From NCBI GenBank assembly GCA_014925825.1, contig JACGCK010000247.1:1-59767 (forward strand): a stretch of 59,767 nucleotides of DNA, in the 5' to 3' direction. Of this stretch, positions 1 through 12,300 are shown in pieces. The translations under genes were made by a program, and so were the position numbers. The notes under the pieces were generated by a model. The model had not been told where the DNA came from. It made no database searches and saw only the letters and a program-made list of their open reading frames with translations. Origin of the DNA: Pholiota molesta (taxonomy: Eukaryota > Basidiomycota > Agaricomycetes > Agaricales > Strophariaceae). The number at the start of each line of letters is the position of its first letter. Within the stretch, counting starts at the first letter, position 1.

Positions 1-150
1 ATCACCCAGTACTTAAGTAACTACTTATCATCATCATCGTCATTTAATTCAAACACGATCTAACCAAGAGTACATAATAAAGAACGCAAAGAAGCCCATG
101 CTAATCAGCCTGCAAATCCTGTTTTCGGGCCTGTTCCGCTTTTGAGTTAT

Positions 151-186
151 GTACATACATACATACATACTTACTTACTTACTTAC
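151..186. repeat. Tetranucleotide microsatellite (TACA then TTAC)
   Basis: About five ACAT/TACA units pass directly into four TTAC/ACTT units, making a compound tetranucleotide repeat. Confidence 0.9.
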
Positions 187-1080
187 CCACCATACCCGCG
201 CCGTGTTATACTTACATAGTGCCGCCGACCCCCTACTACCCATCCGCGCGGGAAGTACAAGAATTAAACGGTTATCAATAATTGAACCCGCCATCGCAAA
301 TAAACATAAACTACACGCGGATATGTTCACTTCCTGGTCTCCGACGCCCGTCAGGCTTCAGCATTCTGATTTGAAGAAAGCGCTTATTTCGAGTCGTCGG
401 AATCCCAGCCCGCCTCCGTGCTCCAGCCTGAGTACATATATGCAAGACCCGCGCTCCGTCCCGCCAGTAGTAAGTAGGAGTGCGACCAAAAACGGAATGT
501 AGGTCTGCGACGGCTTCGAATCACGCCTCGAAGTTTCCGCGCACGCTATAGGCGGAATCACGTGTTCTCTTAGTGTTCTCTTATTTTATCTTCTTCCGAG
601 ACAGCAAAGAGACAGAAAAAGACAGTCAAAGGCCCCCGGCCTCCAGGAATAGTAGGCCGTAAGTAGGCCATGTGCATGGACCTGTCCAGGCTAATATTTT
701 CACTTCCTGCATCGGCGCACCACACAGACCACATCCATATCGTGATGGGATTGTTCGAAAGGCACGCTGTTTCTACTGGTTTAGCATTCTGGAAGTACTC
801 CACGGTATAGACGTCGTCTATTATGGTTCGCTAGACGCTATCTATAGACAAAGTAGCTGCTTATAGCTGACACACCCATTCCCAAAGTCACCAAAATAGT
901 CGTAATCTATGCTTTGGCCTTTGTGCCAGTGATAGAACTAACAGTAACAAGCCTTAACAAGCGCGATAGAGTCTGACAGAACTTATCATCATTCCACCGC
1001 GTGCTGTTTATGCGCAATCTCGCATACAGCGCATGCCCACGCCTGCTCACATCAGTGGCAGGTTCCATACGATGGGTGTC

Positions 1081-1124
1081 TATCCATCCATCCATCTTTC
1101 TATCTTTCTATCTACCTATCTATC
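1081..1124. repeat. Imperfect CCAT/CTAT microsatellite
   Basis: Three CCAT units are followed by a run of imperfect CTTT/CTAT/CTAC tetranucleotides. Confidence 0.8.
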
Positions 1125-1660
1125 ACACTCAGGGGAAGGAAGGGAGGAAGATAACAGACGCGACCGCCCCTGGCCACGGACAAGGCACCCACTGTCGTTC
1201 CCAGGTTCTCGCGATGCGAATCCTCCATCGCATCAATTTCCTGTTTGCAGCGAGGCAAACAACACTCTTGCAAGTACAATAGGAATAGGCATGATAAGAC
1301 GGTATGTTTGCGTCCGGTACTCTCGCTCTGCGGCGGCTCCGAGGACGGGGCGCTTCCTGCTATTGTGAAAAATTTCTCCCTTCTCTATGTGCCTAGGGAG
1401 TTGTTGGCATCCGCCAACGATCCGCGGGTCATTCGAATTTTGAAAGAAGAAGTGAACGCTGTACGCTGTGTACTATGGACGATAGAGCTAGCGAGATAAG
1501 ATAAGGATAAGAGTGGGTATCCGGGCATAACATAAATCTATAGAAGAGCGTCGGGACGCGTTGGATGTGGATGTGGATGTGGATAGGAAGCACACTAGCT
1601 AAGTAGAAGTCCAACGCCACGCGTGGGATGGCGAACTTGAAAACAGGGTGAACAATTGGG

Positions 1661-2200
1661 GTTGACAGACAGAACAGAGCAATGCGCCGCGGCGCTCGCG
1701 TTCGACTCCACCGACGTTCCCGACTATCCGAAGGGGGTGCGTGCATGCATATGACACGGTGCTTCTTGCGTCGCATCTGCATACAATTTTAGGCGCCTGG
1801 TGTCGTCATCATTAGCTTCGCCGCCGTGGCGGGGGTGTGAACAGCGTCGCTTTGTAGGATCAGCCGGATTATCGATGTCGCAAGGTTGTTGGGTGTAGTA
1901 TGAGATTTAGATAGTAAATCGTTCGGGTTGACAGACAGAATAGAGCAATGGCGCCGCGGAGCTGGCGTTATCAGTTGTGCCCGACTCCACCGACGTTCCC
2001 GACTATCCGAAGGGGGTGCGTGCATGCATGCATGTCAATGCATATGGTGCTTCTTGCGTCGCATCTACATAATTTTAGGCGCCTGGTGTCGTCATTATCA
2101 TTATTAGCTTCGCCGCCGTGGCGGCGGTGTGAACAGCGTCGCTCTGTAGGATCAGCCGGATTATCGAAGTCGCGAGGGTGTTGGGAGTGGGTATGAGATT
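1661..2200. repeat. Two-copy diverged tandem duplication, about 0.27 kb unit
   Basis: Unit 1 (about 1661-1907) and unit 2 (about 1927-2200) both begin GTTGACAGACAGAA and share several long blocks in the same order. Examples are GTTCCCGACTATCCGAAGG, the block around GGCGCCTGGTGTCGTCAT, and TAGGATCAGCCGGATTATCG. The copies differ by substitutions and small indels, for example near the ATGCATGC run. Neither unit has a long conserved reading frame, so this is duplicated non-coding DNA or a small repeat family. Terminal inverted repeats are not evident. Confidence 0.85.
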
Positions 2201-4353
2201 CGTATTCGGATTCTGGAGATCGTTTTTGACTTTTCTATTTTTCTTGAGAGCGGCGACTGCAAACCGAAATTACTGAACACGACGATCCTGGAAGTGCGGA
2301 ATTAGTCGTAAATACAGAGAAAGAACCCTCATCCGGGCCCACTTACAGAAGGTGTGTTCATTGCATTCATCATAGAATTCGAAGACGTGTTCGTTGTTCG
2401 GGGATGCAGAGAATGACTGTATCCAGCGCGAAAGATGTGTGTCTGCTCATAATAATAGTTATCAGAAGCAACATAGATCCCAACCTGCGCGCCTGTAGAG
2501 ACGGTGGTCTTTCTTTCATCACGTCGTCGGACATCACGATAGCCCGAGTGGATGGCATATCGCCGCATTATTTCTCGAGCAGAGACACGTTGCTGGTTTG
2601 TCTGTTCAGAGTGGGATCTTATGTCAATGAAATCGTAGATGGAGACGAGACAGGCGGAATATTACTCACTGGAACGAAGATGCAGACAATTAATAACGCC
2701 TCAATACATGTGTTGCATTCGTGATACATCCCAGGGCCTCCAGTGGCACAACGTTTAGGTTTTTTTTTTTGTTGCGGCATTTGCTCCGGTGCGATAACCC
2801 ACTGTGTATTATCATCCCGCCTCTTTATCCGCGATCCTTGAGAACTAGTGGAACCAGCAGATATATAGCATACCCGCCCTTCCGCCTGCGGGCAACGCCA
2901 GCGCAATGGGCTGCTCGAGATATAAGCGTCGCATCACGGCAGCGAGCACTGAAGGCACTGCCTGTTCAAGCATCCCCCATTGTTGATGTGTGCGATCATG
3001 ATCAGACGAATCCAGCCGCCACAATTTGACCACAGCAAGAGTGGCAGGACGGCGTACGGGCGCTAGCTACTGCCGTCGGCAGACGTCACAGGCCCAAGCG
3101 GGGCGCCTGCCATATTAGCAATTACATGACCCGACCGACGTCGGGCAAGGTTGGGTGATTGGTGGGTGTGTTCCCTGGAAGGAGTCAAAACGCGTAAATG
3201 AGTAACAGGAACAGGGCGTCTTTTTTTCTTGTTTCTTTTAAGCGGGGCGCGTGTGTTGGGTGCTGCGGACGCCTATGTAGCGTCGAGCGCGCTGCCTGCC
3301 GCTATGCACTCACTGAGGATGGACAGAGGATGGTTTTGACAAAGCACGCTCGGAAACAACCGATCGGGCACCGAAGGAGATCTGGTAACGGCAATGGCAA
3401 GCAGGGACAAACAGCCTGCAACGCTGGCCGTGGATTGATGAGATCGCCTTGCAGTCACACGTCCATGTCAAGGCTGCCTTGCGACAAAGTGCCCACCTGG
3501 TTCTTTCTGTTGGGAATCCCATTCTGACGGCAGAAATCCTTTGTTTTGCGGTGCACGGAACCCCAGGTCTCGGGCTCATCTCAAATTTCGACGTTGCCCG
3601 TACTTTTGACGCTAGTGGTGTTGCGCTTTGACGAGACGTGGTCGTTCCTTGCCTTGCCTCTTGCGATGCGATGCAGTGTAATGCAGAGGCATTCTGTGTG
3701 AGTTGGGATGTGATCCTGGCCTGTCAGATCTAGCAGATGCGCCTCAATCTGCTGCTGGACAATACACTCGCGGGCGGGGGCCGATTTGAACGAGCACTCC
3801 TGTGTGGCAATTGCATGCAAACCAGCATGAAATGGTGGCTCAGACGATGATCTAAAGTTATACATTGTACAATACCCCGGGGAGGATTACGCTTTCGCTG
3901 GCTGTCGCTTCGATGCTTCGTTTGCTTGGATTTCTTGTGAATATCTCACGGATTGCAGGGAAGCTTCTGGGGAGGATCCCCCTGGGTGCGAAGATTTATT
4001 TTTGCAGCGTGTACGGGTCATTTTATAATCCGATCAGCAGTGGACGGAATGCGGTAGAGGAACATATGTTGCCGAAGGAATATTCTTCCTTTCGACACCT
4101 TATTCCGACAGCTAGTTCCTCCTTTCATATAACCGCCTCTTGCGGAACCTCCGGGATCTCTGCTCCAAATCTGCACTCATATCGGGCTCGGAATTACTAA
4201 AGAATGATAACGCCTGATTCCATCCACACCTGTACCATTCTCTTTTATACTCCCAAGCCCTCCCTCCGTCCCTTGGGACTTGCAGGTGACCGACTGTACT
4301 CTACGCTCCGGCTTTTCTTTCTTTCTTGCCACCGTAATTAGACAGTCTGCCCC

Positions 4354-7300
4354 ATGGACTACGACTCCTTTGACGCAGTCCTTCACTGGATTTTCCGCTC
4401 GGTACGCCTTGCCTTTCTCCTCGCCAAGATTCTCCTCATTTCTTTTTAGACTCTAGGCGATGCCTGGTTCAAGCCCACCGAGGAAAACATTGCTGCTGGT
4501 GTCTGTTTACGCGTAGAGCCAGGCCAGTTCAGAGTCTTCCCTTACGAAAATCCTTATTTGGCACCCTTCGAGGCTGCTGTAAGGGTTCTCAACCCGCTCG
4601 TTGCTGTTAAAGTGCGCACAGCAGCTGTTCACTCAGCTCTTGGAACTATGTGAGTACCCACTCAATCAGACTCCCGTCGTAACACGCTTCTCAGGCCTTA
4701 TTTTTATTCACGCCACCCACAGCCCAGAAGACTCTACCGCCATCTACATAGATCAGAATACCAGGATACAAATCATAGAAACCATCAGTCACCTGGCCAA
4801 GGCGGACAAGGAGCAATGCGGCGCTTTCATAGTGAGCTCTGCCGTACACCATTTCCAGTCAGGCACTCACCACTATTTGGCGTTTAGCGTGACGAGCGCG
4901 TCATGATTGTCTGGTCCGACGACCTCGACCAGATCGTGCCGCTCTGCAACGAGTTCGAGGAGAAGATGATGAAGCTCGTCTGGCGCTCGCGCAACCAGGG
5001 CACCACCTCGTCCATCATCACGTCCGTGTCCACCTCGCCCGTGCCATCGACGACCGCGTCCAACGTCAACCTTAACGAAAAAGCGCATTCGACACGCGTC
5101 TCCGTCACCGTCGCTGAAGCGGCCGCTGCGACAGCGGCCTTAGTGGGACAGGACAACGAAAAGGGCACAGCCTCGGGGCCTGCTAGTGCTTCTAGCTCTG
5201 CGACCGTTCCTGCGGCGTCCGCGAAGGAATCCAAGAGCTGGGGTTGGGGATGGAAGCTCAAGAAAAAGGCTGCCCCCGCACCTTCGGACCCTGAGAAGGG
5301 CGCTGTCCGGCGGCCGCGGCCTATTCGTCTATTCGCACCGCTATACAATGGCCTGGGAGTGGGCCTCTCACTCTGTGCGTAGTCCTGCAGTTGATTGGGC
5401 GCGGACGCGGTGTTTATTTCTCTCCCCCCGCAGACTTTCTCGCTTCTGGGGTTACCACACTGCTCCAGGAATGGCGGCTGGATCACGACTACACGCGCTT
5501 CGCGCTGTTAGCAGCTGCCCCCTTCCTCATTTGCGTGGCCCTCGTGAGTCGTCGTCGTTCTATCGCCTGCGATGCAAAAGAACGCACCTGACCTTCCGCC
5601 AGTTCTTCACATTGCAGATTGTAACGACGCTGTCCATGATGTACGTCCTTCTCGTCCTTGTCAGGGAGGGGTATCTGCTACTCTACATCTTAACTGACTT
5701 GTTACGTCCGCATCTCAGGATTGGGCCTATCGCGCAGTACCACGAGAACTCGCGGTACTACTCTTCGATCCGCCCCGAGCCCAACCCCGATGTCGACCAT
5801 GTGCTGCCGCACATTACGATTGAGATGCCCGTGTACAAGGAGAGCCTCGAAGAGACCATGTAAGCATCCGAGTCCGTTCCTTCTGATCTCCCATCGCCTG
5901 CGCCCACGCGGTGCCGGCGCGGCTCGCGTCGCGAGCCCCGCCCACGTGACCGCAAGATCTGGACGCGTTTGGGCGGCAGTTTGGCTTTTCGCGTTCAGCC
6001 TTTCACGCTTTCGCCTTCTCTTACTCTTACGCTTACGCGCCTATACTCTACTCTACTTAACATGAACGCTCCATCCATCACAGCACCCCGTCCGTGTTCT
6101 CGCTCAAGAAGGCGATGCAGACGTACGCGCGCCAGGGCGGCACGTCCGCCATCCTGGTGCACGACGACGGGCTGCAGAGCCTGGGCGCGGCGGATCGGAA
6201 GAAGCGCATTGCGTTCTATGCGGACCACAATATCGGCTGGATCGCGCGCCCGCCGCACTCGAACGACGCGGATGGGTACAAGCGCGCGGGGCGGTTCAAG
6301 AAGGCGTCGAATATGAATTATGGCCTTTTGGTCCGTTCGGCCTTCCTTTCTGCTCTCAGCGCTACTGTGTAGTGATCTGATTACTTTATTTGTCTGTTGT
6401 AGTTGTCGTTGCGCATGGAGAAACATATCCTCGCGCTCGAGACCGCAGGCTACAGCGGCGAGCTCTCGCTCGAGGACCAGGCGCTCGAGCTCGCCATCGA
6501 GGAGACGTACGAGGAGACCGGCAGGAAGTGGAAGCCGTGGGCCAAGAACGCGCGGTCGCTGCGCGTGGGTGATCTTATCCTCATCGTTGACTCAGACACC
6601 ATCGTGCCCGAGGTGAGCAAGGTACCGCGATGCCTAATGCTGGACGATTAACTCATGCCTTCATCATTCATCTATTCTTATCACCTACTTCCAACCCCGC
6701 CCTTATTTGAACTTCATTGATATTGATATCGCTTTGGGGTGTTATAGGACTGCTTCAGGGATGCTGCGCGCGAATTGGCGGAGTGCCCCGAGGTCGCCAT
6801 CATCCAGCACGAATCCGGTAAGTAGACTGCCTAACCTGTGCTCCGAGCCGTGTTCGCTGATTGCTGGCGCAGACGTCATGCAGGTCGCGCACCATTTCTT
6901 CGAGAACGGTATCTCGCACTTCACGCGCCGCATCAACAAGTGCATCTCGCTGGCGTGTGCGAACGGCGAGGTCGCCCCGTTCGTCGGCCACAATGCGTTC
7001 CTGCGCTGGTCGGCTATTCAAGACGCCGCGTTCATCGATCCCGCCGATCAGGTGAAGAAGATCTGGTCGGAGTCCAATGTGTCTGAGGACTTCGACATGG
7101 CGCTTCGTCTCCAGCTCAAGGGCTACATTATCCGCTGGGCTAATTACTCTGAGGGTGGATTCAAGGAGGGTGTCTCGCTTACAGTCGACGACGAGCTCAA
7201 CAGATGGCAAAAATACTCGTATGGTGCGCATTTTGAACATTATTCGCCGGTTTATCGCTGACAGTGTAATACAATATCAGGCTGTAACGAGCTCATCTTC

Positions 7301-8264
7301 TATCCCCTCAAGGATTGGTGGCGGATGGGCCCTATCACCAAGCAACTCCGCACCTTCCTTTGGTCAAGCGCGCCTGTGCATTACAAGATCAGCATGATGG
7401 CGTACATGTTTTCTTACTACGGTCTTGCCGCCTCCGCGTTCCTGTCCGTCCTCAACTACCTCCTTCTCGGGTGGGCGTTCGACGTCGACGGCTTCTTCAT
7501 GCACAGCCTCGAGATTCTTCTTGCTTGTACCGTCGTCTTTCCTGGCGCCGGTAACGTCTCCTTCACTATCCTCGAATACCGTCTTGGACAGCGGGATATC
7601 TTTTCCGCGGCGTTGGAGAACTTCGCATATATCCCGTTCTTGTGCGTACATGATCCTTGGATTGCATTTGTTTCTGTAGTAACTAATTGATATTCCTCCG
7701 CAGCTGGTTCTTTTTCGGCGGACTGAGTATGCACCTCTCCACCGCTCTCCTTGCGCATCTATTCTCGTACAACATTACATGGGGAGCTACTAAGAAGGTC
7801 AGTAAACCCGTCTTACAAATGATATCACGGAAGGAAGGAAGACATACTCATGATAAATACGTATTTGTCATGCACAGGAAGTCGAAAAGTCCAATTTCTG
7901 GATCGAGGGCCCCAGGATCTTCAAACGCTACTGGCTGGTCTTCCTGCTCTCGTTCCTGGGGCTGGCTGCTATCGTCGTGCTGTCGAGCACGCTTGTCCCC
8001 TCAGGCTGGCGTATCCCATCAACATCGTGGGCCGTCTTCCTGCCGCTCATGTATGTCAACGGCAGTGATGTCCGATTCAGATGGCTAGGCCCTGATCCAT
8101 GTTTTTTTTTCTTTTTACAGCACGGTGGCGGCCGGACACATATTGTTCCCAGTCAGTATTATTTTCTGCTGCCTTTATTTTTTTCATTTATGGGACGTGG
8201 ACTGATTGTTCGCTTTATTTCTTAGTTCGTTCTAAATCCCTGGTTGATGATATTCTCTTACTGA
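4354..8264 (+). CDS. Polytopic family-2 (processive-type) glycosyltransferase
   Basis: About 15 exons joined by short GT-AG introns give a membrane glycosyltransferase. The start is ATG 4354 (MDYDSFDAVLHWIFRS, spliced at 4402) and the end is FVLNPWLMIFSY-stop at 8264. The GT core carries the ordered acidic motifs of GT2/chitin-synthase-like enzymes. These are EMPVYKESLEETI (about 5825), HDDGLQSLG (about 6160), the DSDTIVPE DxD-type motif (about 6590), SEDFDMALRLQLKG (about 7081) and a LNRWQKYSYG motif in the position of QxxRW (about 7200). Two hydrophobic segments precede the catalytic domain and about five follow it, so catalysis should face the cytosol at the plasma or an internal membrane. 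A Ser/Ala-rich insert lies near 5030-5230. The acceptor and donor sugars cannot be told from sequence; a role in wall or extracellular polysaccharide synthesis is inference. The gene appears intact. Confidence 0.85.
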
Positions 8265-9350
8265 CGGAAGAGATCCTACCCCGCGCCACTACTTGGGATT
8301 CCAATGTTTCTTACTTCTCTCGTTTATGTCCGCACCCCTCACTGCCTCACATTCATTCCAATGGACACCGTCTCTACCGAACACTGAGTTCTGACCAAAT
8401 ATTCTTCTGTAGTACGCGATGGGACTTTCCACTGCTCCGGAGATTCCTCTTCTTGTTGGCTGCTAAATTTGTCAGGCTGCCTGCCGCGCTTACGATACGA
8501 TACACCATGCGTAACTTATTCTTAGACTTTTGTAAGTTAGCTATAATCTCCCTCTACGCTCCTTGTACACCTGTATGTATCATCTGTTCACTCTTTCTTT
8601 TGGGTGGTAATGCATCTTGGCTCTCGTTATATTACATTGGGATTCTGAATACACATAGATCATGGTTCTCGCCCTGCGGTATGGTTTTGGCTTCTGTCTG
8701 CGTATCTTGTTCATCTATCATCCTATCCTCCCTTGACGTATGCTCAACGGCTTCTTTTTTGTGAATGGACATGCATGTACCGGTACCTTATGTGGTTGAT
8801 GATTCGACATGGGCATCAAAGATAAAATAGCGCAGACAAGAGACAAGATAGACAAGACACTGATATGTCCGGTACGTTTCTCCGGAAAATGATATTGATC
8901 GCGTAACTTTAAACATCTGTCTACCTTCGGAGCGCTGTTGTCGGGATGAACGTCGTGGATTGAGAGCTAGAGATAACAAGGGCAGCCGCGCAATTGCGAC
9001 CGCCTTCAGTTAGCATTAACATGGCAGTATCGACATTTCGCCGCGCAAACGTTTCGAGTCGAGGACAGTTCAGAATGCAGAGCCTGAGGATAATTCAAGC
9101 CAAAGACAGGTGATGAATTGTTTGTTCTTAAATTAACGCCGCTGCACAGGCAAGAAGTGGAATTTGACAACATCATTTAATTGACTAATCAAATACTAAC
9201 TGGCATTGTGAAATTCGTAGATAAAAGTTACATTCCACGGAAAAGAAGCCCAACCCTTAAAAGAGAGCACAGAATGATCAAATAAAAAAGAGAGAAAGTG
9301 ATAGTCCAGGTGTTAAGTCCATATGAGTCATTTACATTATTTCTCCCCTT
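8265..9350. other. Intergenic, between convergent genes
   Basis: This is the shared 3' flank of the glycosyltransferase (+) and the copper radical oxidase (-). I see no coding evidence. The open frame at 8099-8764 runs out of the last glycosyltransferase intron and exon in the wrong frame. Confidence 0.6.
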
Positions 9351-12300
9351 TCAAACTCCAGGAACGGTAAATCCAGGCAAGTTAGGCCAGTTGCCTAGTT
9401 GAGATGGATCGCCTCCAATACGAACCCACACGGAGTGGGATGGAGTAGGACCGTCGAGGATGAACAGCTGGTGCCATCCCGGGGGCGAGACGCCAGCGTT
9501 TGGAGGGGCGGTGATACTGCAGGTCGTCCCCGCGCATGTGAATGCAGGGAATAGGGTTCGAGCGCCCATCGTATTTCCATGGGTGCTCGACGTAGCTAGA
9601 TTAGTTATTGTGAGTTGGATATGCATATCTGTATGTCTAGGAAATACCCGTACCGGCGACGAGGGAGACGCGCATACCGCTTGTGGTGCCCTGGAAGAGT
9701 TTCACGTTGGTGATTTGGACAACTTTGCTATAAGTCCAGTCGGTAACGGAAATGTTGAATGTAGGCTGCTTGAATCCTTGATTGAGGTAAGGTGGGATAT
9801 AGACCTATCAAAATATGATAACGATGAGGTCCGTTTCTTCTCTTGAATGGCTTGTTACACACTGACCTCAATACGGAATTCTTCAGGGTACTTCACGGTA
9901 CCATCGGGGTTGTTGGTTTCTGGGTCAGATCCAGAGACGAGAACACGCCCATCAGGCAACAAGACTGCCTCAGAGTGATACATACGAGCGACAATGGTGG
10001 TGTTCAACAACGAGATACGCGAACCGAGGGCTTGCGTTGGGTCGTAAAGCAGGGCTTGGAAGACGGGGTTATTGGCCAAACCGAATCCAGCGACACCTTC
10101 GAGGGCACCGTTCAAGATCATGAAAGTGCCGTCGGGCAGAGATACCATGTTGGGCATGACACGCCTCGATGGCTTGAGAGCAAGTTCAGTTTAGATGAAA
10201 AGTATGAAGGATGGGTTTGAATACTTACCATGCGCTCAAGAGTCCAGTTCGCGTTCGGAACTTCAGGCTGAATAGTAACACAGTTGTCGATGGGGACACC
10301 AGCACCGTTGGCTCCTCCACCGCAGATAAGAACAGTGAGCGGGGCAGTATACGGGGCCTTCATTGGGAACGGTACGGCAGATCCTACAAAAAATATTTAG
10401 CGACAGAAACAACTGGACCACTGAGAAATTACCTTGCAGCGGATATGTGCGTCCTGCGAGGACTATCGCAAGTATATGTCAGAAATTTTGCGTTATGTAC
10501 TGACGTGCAAACAAGATACTCACAGTTATTAACCGAACCAGGGATATTAGGCAGTTGTAAGACAGTGTTGAAGTTGACGGGCTCCAGGATTCTCGCCTCA
10601 TTGTAATAACCTTCAGACAGTAATCGCGTAAGACTCCAACTCAATTCACAAATCGGTGGATGGACTTACCAATGAACAAGTTCTTGCTAGGAAGAACAAT
10701 AACGAAGGGGTACAAATTATTGGGATCCGTACGGGCGAGCCAATCCAAGGGGATGACGGTGCTACTCCCCGCAGGCTTAGGAAGGATCTCCAAATTGGGC
10801 TGAGGAGCTGCGTTACTTCCAGTTTCACCTCCAATAACGAGGATAGAGCCGTTGGCGAGTACTGCAGCGGTGGGATACCATCGACCGACCTATTGGACGT
10901 TGAGTTATTGGGATTAACGAGGGAACGAATCAAGCTACCTGTAGAGACAACTCGTCCGCGTTCTCTTCCCAATCAGTCGTGCCGTTGACGCCAAGAGTAC
11001 CACTAGGGGTGTAGAGCCGGACACCGAACGTCGAAATTTCAGACCAACCACCGACGTTGATTACGCGCCCAGCTTTATCGGGCATGATAACGCTGCCCGA
11101 GCAGAAAACATCGGTCTTGATGTGCATCTCACGCCAGGTCAGCCCAAAGTTGTTCACCAGACTGGGATCCAGCTCGTACGCTCCAGTGGCATTGGGTATT
11201 CTACCGGCGCAAGGGCGGCATTGTCAGCGTCCTAAAGCGTTCGCATGTGCACGATTTTCCTGACGTACCCGGTGCCTCCCTTCTCGAGGAAAGTAATCTT
11301 GTTGTTGATCCCCACCGTGGCAATCAAAGGAACAATGAGCCTGGAAGCATAAACATAATGAATGAGGGAATGTGTCGTAGATCGGGGATGCTGATGACGT
11401 ACCCCGGAGCTAGTGAAGAATTGAAAAACGGATGGATACTGTCAAACGCGCCTCTTATACCAATAGGCTAGCCCTGCCACTTACCAAAGAACTAGAAGCG
11501 AAAGGAAGTTGATACTTAGGACGAGGGATCCCGAAAAGGACGAAGCATGGCTTGCTCACCTCGTAACGGCCAATGTTCGTAGGCGTATGCCAGTTGTTTA
11601 TGGTACCGTTCCAGAAATAAGTCGTCAACCGATTGCCGTCACCGCAGATGTGGACGGGGTCGCCGGGGCAGGCGGTGGTGCACTCTGCGTCCGTCCCGAA
11701 GACACCATTACCCGCTGCAACATCAGTAATGTCGCCACAGTCTAATGCGTATGTTTGATGTTTAGCACGAAGTCATCCATGACGATCTCCGAAAAACACT
11801 CACAGCACTCTTGTCCGAACTGCAGATATTCGTAGACGATCAGGGACAGGTTCGACATAATATGCCAGGCAAGACGACTGACCTCGGTCCCTGAGGCGGG
11901 GTATCCGAACGCCGCACATTGATTCATGCATGCAATGGCGGAGTTGTTGCCGATCCAGATGATCTGGTTAGGGAAGATCCTCGTGGTTGTATTTTCCCTG
12001 AATCAAGCACCCATGAGTACAAACACAACATAATTGATGATGTTTCGAAGTTAGGTACCTCAAGCAACCTGCATACTGCCAACTGCCTGGAAGGTTAGTC
12101 TTCTGGGGTGTAGGGATCGGAAGGGCCACGATGGTTTTCGAAGCGTATACGGAGAGACGGTTGGGCCCACCACATGCTTGCCTGAGAGTTGCAATTCGTC
12201 AATTACTTTGCAAGAGTAGAGCGGGCATAAAACTAACGTGGCATTTCCAGAACAGCCCATATTGCAAGTCGTTTGGTCAGAAGCCACCACACCGCCTGCA

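Larger units (their letters stand above)
1..4353. other. Gene-free left flank
   Basis: I see no convincing gene here. Open frames are short, overlap on both strands, and show no recognisable domain and no chain of splice sites that would join them. The stretch holds simple repeats and a tandem duplication (listed separately). From about 4000 onwards it is the 5' flank of the glycosyltransferase gene that starts at 4354. Confidence 0.6.

Noticed and set aside
8099..8764. 221-residue plus-strand frame after the glycosyltransferase
   Set aside because: It overlaps the last intron and exon in the wrong frame. The hydrophobic composition comes from T-rich sequence; the true exon ends at 8264.
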